This document shows, piece by piece, positions 1 through 4,575 of a stretch of 5,962 bases of DNA. The notes under the pieces were generated by a model, which saw only the letters and a program-made list of their open reading frames with translations, was not told where the DNA came from and did no database searches. Location: positions 6,033 to 11,994 of the forward strand of contig DMNK01000065.1 of NCBI GenBank assembly GCA_003453695.1. The letters are read 5' to 3'. The translations under genes and the position numbers were made by a program. Origin of the DNA: Acidimicrobiaceae bacterium. Its GTDB lineage: Bacteria; Actinomycetota; Acidimicrobiia; Acidimicrobiales; UBA8190. Each line of letters starts with the position of its first letter. Positions within the stretch are counted from its first letter, which is position 1.

Positions 1-405
1 GCCGACGCGGATGGGCCGGCCCGTCCAGGCGCCCGAGGAGGGGTCGAAGGGACGTATGGACCCGGTCTGGTCTTGGACCGCCCACCCTGTGCCGTCGACG
101 ACGACCAGGTCGGCCACCGACGTCGAGTGCAGCACGGTGCGCAACGTCGCCACCGGCCCGGTGGTGGACAGGGGGGAGCCGGGTGGGGTGAGGAACCCGG
201 TGGCCAGGGCCACCCCCACCACGATGGCCACGAGGGCGGTGACGCCGAGGGCGAGCACCGGAGCGGACAGCCCCCGACGGACCCCACCGCCCGTCGCCGC
301 CCGGGCCGCTTCCGCCTGCCGGCGGGCCTCGGCCCGCCGCTGCGTGCCGGTCAGGCGCGCCGGTGCCGGACGCGGCGACGGGGGACGCGACGGTGAGTCG
401 GCCAA
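1..405 (-). CDS. N-terminal part of a membrane-anchored, probable beta-propeller protein, 3' end outside the window
   Basis: The frame is open for 135 codons and continues past the left edge, so only the N-terminus is seen. The likely start is TTG at 403-405, 13 bp after the permease stop; it is the only usual start codon in frame between that stop and the membrane helix, but it has no clear Shine-Dalgarno. The sequence shows a Pro/Ser-rich beginning (1-16), a strongly basic Ala/Arg segment (about 17-45, with QRRAEARRQAEAAR), and one hydrophobic helix (about 48-70, APVLALGVTALVAIVVGVAL). After it comes an outer domain beginning VADLVVVDGTGWAVQD and continuing to FDPSSGAWTGRPIRVG. The succession hydrophobic strand, G-x-x-W, T-G-S-I, D-P-x-x-G and a terminal P-I-x-V-G resembles one blade of the YVTN/NHL-like propellers common in actinobacterial surface proteins; this is recognition by eye. 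Expected topology is N-in with the propeller outside. The role is unknown; the position suggests it belongs to the importer operon. Confidence 0.78.
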   Translation of the reverse strand, partial: MADSPSRPPSPRPAPARLTGTQRRAEARRQAEAARAATGGGVRRGLSAPVLALGVTALVAIVVGVALATGFLTPPGSPLSTTGPVATLRTVLHSTSVADLVVVDGTGWAVQDQTGSIRPFDPSSGAWTGRPIRVG

Positions 406-418
406 GCCCGGGGAGCGC

Positions 419-2476
419 TCAGGCCTGCCCGATGGCGCGGCTGGGCACCGGGGTCCCCGAGGGCGGCGTGGGCTCGCCGGCTGCTCGGGCCCTCGACGGG
501 ACCGCCGCACCCGGTCCCCCCGAGCCCGCCATCGCCACGGCGCCGTCGAGGGAGAGACCGGCACGTTCGAGCTCCACCGCTTCGGGCAGCTCGATCACCT
601 CCGAGGGCTGGCGTGTCGGGAACAGCTCTCGGAACTTGCGCACCGCCGTGGGCACGGCGCCGTCGGGGTTCATGCCCACGCCCACCCCGGCCAGGCCGGT
701 GAGGGCGTAGGGGAGGTTGGGCACGCTCGGCACCAGCGCCTGCAGCTTGGTGCCCGTGAGGGCGTAGGACATGCCGGCCAGGAAGGCGCCGCTCGTCGTG
801 GCCATGCCGCCGATCACGGCCAACAGGAGGATGGGCAGGCTCGCCTCGGCGGCGAAGTCGGTGCTGCCCGCCTGGGTGATCATGGCCCCGAGCAGCGCCC
901 CTCCCAGGCCGGCGATGGCCGCCGACAGGGTGAACACCGCCAGCTTGGTCCTGGTCAGGCTGGCGCCCAGCGTGACGCACGCCGCTTCGGAGTCCTTCAT
1001 GGCCAGCAGCAGCCGGCCGAAGGGGCCGCGCCGCAGGGCCAGCAGCCCCACGGCCAGCAGCACGAAGACGACGGTCAGGAAGATCACGAACGAGGCGTTG
1101 CTGTGGAAGTGCAGCCCCAGGAAGCCGGGCCGGTTGACGTGCACCGTGCCGCCGTAGGTGAAGGCCACCGACGACGGGAAGAACATGTTGTCCATGGCCA
1201 ACGCGAAGGCGAAGGTGGCGAGGGCGAGATAGAGGCCGCGCAGGCGCAGGGCCGGGAGCGCCACCAGCGCCCCCACGACCCCGGCCAGGCCCATGGCGGC
1301 GAACAGCCCCCAGAACGAGCCGCCCCCGACGTGGAACATGGCGAATGCGCCCAGCCCGGCGAAGGTCATCTGGCACAACGACACCTGGCCGCCCCATCCC
1401 GCCAGCGGCACGAGCGACAGGACGATGATGCCGTAGGCCACGCCTTGTCCCACGTCGACGATGTCACCGGCGGCGAGGAAGCTGACCGAGACGGCCATGG
1501 CCACGACGAGCGCCACCCCCACCGCCGCCGAACGCAGGAAGGGCGGCACCTCCACCGACTCCCGCCAGGCGCGCACCCGGCCGCCTTCGATGGTGTCCTG
1601 CCTGATGACCAACAGGACGATGAAGAGCATCACCACCGGCAGCGACAGGCGCAGGCCCTGGATGGGGGTGGAGTCGAAGAACGAGTTCTGCGGCAGGTAG
1701 CCCACCATGTAGGAGTAGGCCAGGCCCAGGATGAGCGCCCCCAGGAAGGTGAGCGGCAGGTTGCGCAGCCGGCCCAGGATGGCGGCGCCGTAGGCGTAGA
1801 TCACGAGGAAGGTGAGCGCCAGCACCGACAGGTCGTCGAGCACGGGGGCGATGAGGATGCCGGCCAGCGCCGCCGTGGAGGCACCGAGCGCCCAGCTGAA
1901 GGTGCCGAGCCACGCCGGGCGGGCGCCGTTCAGCGCCGCCAGCGAGCGGTTGTCGACGACGGCGCGCATGGCCATGCCCACACGGGTCCGATAGAGCAGC
2001 AGCCGCAGGAACACGGCGAGGCCCCCTGCCGCCAGGATCGTCACCGTCTCGTGCCAGGAGACGAACACCTTGGAGGTGAGGTGCCATCCCGAGTGGCCGA
2101 AGAACGACGGCGCGGCGCGCACCTGGCCGCCCCAGGCCCAGTAGGCCACGAAGAGGAGCAGCACGAGCAGGGCGATGGTCATGACCAGTGAGACCGCCAG
2201 GCCCTGGCCGTAGGTGCGCCGCACCAGGGTGATCTCGATGACGGCGCCGGCGATGGGGGCGAAGACGAGGATGATGGCCAGCGCGGAGAGCAGGATGGGC
2301 CAGTGCCAGGCGATGGTCAGCTGCCAGAAGAGATAGGCGAACACCATGCCGATGGCGCCGTGGGCGATGTTGAACACCCCCGAGGTGGTGTAGGTGACCA
2401 CCAGGCCGCTGGCGGCGATGGCGTAGGCGGCACCGGTGACGATGCCGATCACCGTGAAGCTCAGGAACTCGTTCAC
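419..2476 (-). CDS. Fused LivH-LivM ABC permease (branched-chain amino acid / HAAT family)
   Basis: It forms the membrane channel of a HAAT-type ABC importer, with both permease halves in one 685-aa chain. Residues about 1-295 are LivH-like: AAYAIAASGLVVTYTTSGVF then NIAHGAIGM (36-44) near the N-terminus, and the cytoplasmic coupling region RTRVGMAMRAVVDNRSLAAL at 163-182. A polar linker (about 296-312) leads to the LivM-like half (about 313-615), with GWGGQVSLCQMTFAGLGAF (360-378), PALRLRGLYLALATFAFALA (408-427) and coupling region GRLLLAMKDSEAACVTLGAS (487-506). A hydrophilic tail of about 70 residues (615-685) follows the last helix and is Pro/Ala/Ser-rich. The start is GTG at 2474-2476: an in-frame TGA lies just upstream and the protein then begins MNEFLSFTVIGIVTG, normal for LivH. 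No good Shine-Dalgarno is visible, so translation may depend on coupling to the binding-protein gene 15 bp upstream. No nucleotide-binding motifs are present; separate LivG/LivF-type ATPases are required and are not in the window. Confidence 0.94.
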   Translation of the reverse strand: MNEFLSFTVIGIVTGAAYAIAASGLVVTYTTSGVFNIAHGAIGMVFAYLFWQLTIAWHWPILLSALAIILVFAPIAGAVIEITLVRRTYGQGLAVSLVMTIALLVLLLFVAYWAWGGQVRAAPSFFGHSGWHLTSKVFVSWHETVTILAAGGLAVFLRLLLYRTRVGMAMRAVVDNRSLAALNGARPAWLGTFSWALGASTAALAGILIAPVLDDLSVLALTFLVIYAYGAAILGRLRNLPLTFLGALILGLAYSYMVGYLPQNSFFDSTPIQGLRLSLPVVMLFIVLLVIRQDTIEGGRVRAWRESVEVPPFLRSAAVGVALVVAMAVSVSFLAAGDIVDVGQGVAYGIIVLSLVPLAGWGGQVSLCQMTFAGLGAFAMFHVGGGSFWGLFAAMGLAGVVGALVALPALRLRGLYLALATFAFALAMDNMFFPSSVAFTYGGTVHVNRPGFLGLHFHSNASFVIFLTVVFVLLAVGLLALRRGPFGRLLLAMKDSEAACVTLGASLTRTKLAVFTLSAAIAGLGGALLGAMITQAGSTDFAAEASLPILLLAVIGGMATTSGAFLAGMSYALTGTKLQALVPSVPNLPYALTGLAGVGVGMNPDGAVPTAVRKFRELFPTRQPSEVIELPEAVELERAGLSLDGAVAMAGSGGPGAAVPSRARAAGEPTPPSGTPVPSRAIGQA

Positions 2477-2491
2477 GGCGTCAGCTCGTCA

Positions 2492-4009
2492 TCAGTAGTG
2501 GAGGAGGCTGCCCGAGGTGCAGTCGTAGCCGTTGGGGGACGACGGATAGACGCGGGTGTAGCCGGAGCCTGAGCCGTTGATCTTGTAGTACGAGAAGCAG
2601 TTGCTCGGGATCTTCTGCCCGAAGTTCTCGGGCGGCTGGACGCCCCCGCCGGTCCAGTTGCCGATCTTGGCCAGCTGCTGGAGCAGGGCGGCGCGGGTCA
2701 GGTGCGGCCCCACCGCAGTGGCGGCCTGCTGGAAGGCCAGGCCGGCCGACCAGGCGAACTCGGCGAAGATGTCGTGGGTGAAGCCGGGCGCCACCCGGTT
2801 CATCCAGGACAGGAAGGTCTGCATGCCGGAGTTGCCCGAGGCGTCCTCGTAGGGGGCGGTGGCCATGAGGACGAGGTTGCCGTTGGCAGTCCCGTTGGTC
2901 TCGTGCAGGAACGCCGGCGTGTACATCTCGGAGAACCAGTCCACCACCTGCGGGGTGAAGTTGGCCTGCTGCATGGCCTGCGACAGCCGGGCGGCGGAGT
3001 TGTCGTCGGAGTACTCGGTCACGTACTGCACGCCCGCCTGCTGCATGGCCTGGACGTAGGGGGCGTAGTTGGGCTCGGTGGGCGACACCGCCTGCTTGTA
3101 GACGTAGTTGAAGCCCACCGAGCTGTAGGCGTTGATCTCGTTGGTGGCCTGGTTCTGGGTAGCCGGGACGTTCAGGTAGATCATCGCCGCGTGCGTCACT
3201 GCGTTCGGGTACTGGCTCTTCAACCACACCGCTGCCCCCGTCGGCCAGTAGTGCGAGTTCCCGGGGGTGGCCCCGAAGATGTCGGCGGTGTTGCCCGCCG
3301 CCGCTGTGGACACCTCGGCGGCCACGTCGGGGATGCCGCAGGAGTTGACGGCCGAGGCGCCGCCGTCGTCGAAGCCCGAGGCGTTGCCCACCATGGCGAA
3401 GTCGGTCGAGCACGCCTGGGTGGCGTTCGAGTAGTTGCCGCTCGAGGTGTTGCCGTCGTCGGTGGCCTGGACCTTGAGCATGCGCCCGCAGATGCCGCCT
3501 TGGCTGTTCACGTAGGCGGCGAAGGCCTGGGTGGCCTGCTGGGCGCTCTGGGTGAGGCCGGGGGCCACGCCGGTGATGCTCGTGATGTTGCCGATGAGGA
3601 TCTGGTTGGCCGTCACCCCCGTGTCGGTGGCGCCGCCGTTGTTGGCCGACGTGGCGCTGCAGCCGCCGCCCCCTCCGCCCCCGCCCGACGCCGCCGCCCC
3701 GCCGCTCGAGCCCGAGGTGCCGCTCGAGCCCGAGGTGCCGCTGGTGCCGGCGGATCCGCCTGTGGCCCCGCTGGCGCTCGACGTGCCGGGGTTGGTCGAG
3801 GAGCCGCCGCCGGACGTCCCGGTGCCGTGGTTGACGCCGGCGCCCTCGGCGAGGAGCAGGGCGCCGCCCGTCAGCCGCGACCCGCAGGCGGTGCCCACGA
3901 GCGAGAGCGTCACCAGCACGACGGCCAGGCGCCGGCGCTGGAACAACGAGGCGCCGGCGGAGCGGAGCCGGCCCGCCGGCCCGCCCTGGAAGAACTGCAC
4001 GGGCTTCAT
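2492..4009 (-). CDS. ABC importer substrate-binding protein, branched-chain amino acid (LivJ / Peripla_BP_6) type, probable lipoprotein
   Basis: It should capture a small solute outside the membrane and deliver it to the LivHM-type permease encoded just downstream; the substrate cannot be read from sequence. The start is the ATG overlapping the previous stop (ATGA), preceded by AGGAGG at nine bases; the protein is 505 aa. A long basic N-region (R25-R27) leads into a hydrophobic core and a lipobox-like LVGTAC ending at Cys42. A low-complexity Ser/Gly/Thr linker (about 62-116, ending in eight Gly) precedes the binding domain. The domain opens with TANQILIGNITSITG (133-147) and continues with AFAAYVNSQGGICGR (162-176), VQATDDGNT, and ACSTDFAMVG (199-208), a pattern I associate with actinobacterial type I periplasmic-binding folds. 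The C-terminus carries YYKINGSGSGYTRVYPSS. Besides Cys42 there are six cysteines (117, 174, 200, 224, 471, 497), compatible with disulfides. The linker makes it longer than typical LivJ proteins. The family call is firm; 'branched-chain amino acid' names the family, not a proven ligand. Confidence 0.92.
   Translation of the reverse strand: MKPVQFFQGGPAGRLRSAGASLFQRRRLAVVLVTLSLVGTACGSRLTGGALLLAEGAGVNHGTGTSGGGSSTNPGTSSASGATGGSAGTSGTSGSSGTSGSSGGAAASGGGGGGGGCSATSANNGGATDTGVTANQILIGNITSITGVAPGLTQSAQQATQAFAAYVNSQGGICGRMLKVQATDDGNTSSGNYSNATQACSTDFAMVGNASGFDDGGASAVNSCGIPDVAAEVSTAAAGNTADIFGATPGNSHYWPTGAAVWLKSQYPNAVTHAAMIYLNVPATQNQATNEINAYSSVGFNYVYKQAVSPTEPNYAPYVQAMQQAGVQYVTEYSDDNSAARLSQAMQQANFTPQVVDWFSEMYTPAFLHETNGTANGNLVLMATAPYEDASGNSGMQTFLSWMNRVAPGFTHDIFAEFAWSAGLAFQQAATAVGPHLTRAALLQQLAKIGNWTGGGVQPPENFGQKIPSNCFSYYKINGSGSGYTRVYPSSPNGYDCTSGSLLHY
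3662..3826 (-). repeat. Low-complexity DNA encoding the Ser/Gly/Thr linker of the binding protein
   Basis: About 55 codons composed almost only of Gly, Ser, Thr and Ala, ending in eight consecutive Gly codons before Cys117. It separates the lipid-anchored N-terminus from the folded binding domain, so it is best read as a flexible tether that lifts the domain off the membrane. It contains an exact 18-bp tandem duplication. Confidence 0.8.
3701..3736 (-). repeat. Exact 18-bp tandem duplication in the binding-protein linker
   Basis: The plus-strand unit gccgctcgagcccgaggt occurs at 3701-3718 and again, with no mismatch, at 3719-3736. The next six bases (3737-3742) start a third copy before it diverges. 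On the coding strand each unit encodes TSGSSG, so the duplication keeps the frame. Identity at every position, including wobble bases, suggests a recent duplication by slippage. Confidence 0.85.
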
Positions 4010-4557
4010 CCCCAGCCGCCTCCTGGTGTGGTGGAGCTCGGCGGGGGCGGCGACGGCGAGCCCGCCGACGCGCCCGGAGCCGCCCCGCCCGCGGGCTGGT
4101 TGCCGAGCTGGGTGGTGAAGCCGTCGACGGCGTGCGGCGACACGGTGTCGAGGATGCGGTCGACGCGGTCGAGGGTCCGGGCCAGGCGGGCGTTGTAGTC
4201 GCGGTTCTCCTCGATCATCCGCACCAGCCAGGCGGCGAAGAAGAGGAAGCCGCCGCCCGCCACCAGGGCGATGCCGAGCAAGCCGCCGGAGATCAGGTAG
4301 GGGATCTCCTGGAAGAGAAAGGCGCTGTGGGCGGCGCCGTACCAGCCGAGGATGATGGCGACGAAGCCGAGGGCCATGGCGACCGCCCCCACCACGAGCA
4401 TGATCTGGCGGACGTCCCAGTCGGCGCGCCGGGCCCGCTCCACCCCCCGGTCCAAGATGGCCAGCCGGCGGGCCACCGCCTGTGACTCGGACGGACTCGA
4501 GCCGGTGCCCTCGGGCACTCCCGACTGTCCGCCCGACGAGATGGTCACCCCTGCCAT
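4006..4557 (-). CDS. Small two-helix membrane protein with charged helical segment and Pro/Ser tail
   Basis: This 183-aa protein belongs to no family I recognise. The ATG start has a perfect AGGAGG nine bases upstream. In order it shows: a polar Ser/Gly-rich N-terminus (1-25); a charged helix (about 26-48, many Arg/Glu/Asp); membrane helix 1 (about 51-71); a short loop with WYGAAHSAF; membrane helix 2 (about 88-112, Gly-rich then aromatic); a charged stretch (about 113-140, RMIEENRDYNARLARTLDRV) with heptad-like spacing compatible with a coiled coil; and a Gly/Pro/Ser tail ending GGGWG. With Arg/Lys on both flanks, both ends probably face the cytoplasm, forming a hairpin. Its TGA overlaps the ATG of the substrate-binding protein gene as ATGA, so the two are likely translationally coupled. 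That suggests, but does not show, that it works with the importer, for example as a scaffold or regulatory subunit. Confidence 0.88.
   Translation of the reverse strand: MAGVTISSGGQSGVPEGTGSSPSESQAVARRLAILDRGVERARRADWDVRQIMLVVGAVAMALGFVAIILGWYGAAHSAFLFQEIPYLISGGLLGIALVAGGGFLFFAAWLVRMIEENRDYNARLARTLDRVDRILDTVSPHAVDGFTTQLGNQPAGGAAPGASAGSPSPPPPSSTTPGGGWG
4019..4024 (-). promoter_or_regulatory. Shine-Dalgarno AGGAGG for the substrate-binding protein, inside the preceding gene
   Basis: The minus strand reads AGGAGG nine bases before the ATG at 4007-4009. The site lies in the last codons of the two-helix membrane protein, where it encodes part of the glycine-rich tail. It decides the start of the 505-aa protein; the open frame continues far upstream, so the longest-ORF start would be wrong. 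Confidence 0.85.
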
Positions 4558-4566
4558 GTCGGGTCC

Positions 4567-4572
4567 CCTCCT
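4567..4572 (-). promoter_or_regulatory. Shine-Dalgarno AGGAGG for the two-helix membrane protein
   Basis: The minus strand reads AGGAGG nine bases before the ATG at 4555-4557. It sits inside the 18-bp gap after the TAA of the upstream gene. The perfect match and spacing fix the start of the 183-aa protein. Confidence 0.85.
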
Positions 4573-4575
4573 GCG

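Noticed and set aside
406..430. Palindromic gagcgctc around 414-421 as a terminator
   Set aside because: The palindrome is only 8 bp, has no loop or T-run, and lies across the permease stop within a 13-bp junction; G+C-rich sequence gives such matches by chance.
508..510. In-frame GTG at 510 as the start of the propeller-like protein
   Set aside because: It would overlap the permease gene by about 90 bases and add an Arg/Pro-rich stretch that looks like out-of-frame translation; TTG at 405 gives a normal short gap.
351..1397. Minus-strand open frame of 348 codons overlapping the permease
   Set aside because: It is a frame-shifted shadow of the LivM half, rich in Arg/Gly/Pro/His and without hydrophobic helices.
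11..2191. Very long plus-strand open frame (726 codons) opposite the permease
   Set aside because: Its translation is low-complexity His/Gly/Arg/Glu/Gln-rich, with no domain or membrane pattern, and it is antisense to a clear LivHM permease. Long antisense frames are expected at this G+C content.
2702..4198. Plus-strand open frame of 498 codons opposite the binding protein
   Set aside because: Composition is Gly/Val/Ala/Arg/His-rich with no recognisable motif; the minus-strand frame has a lipoprotein signal, strong ribosome site and family motifs.
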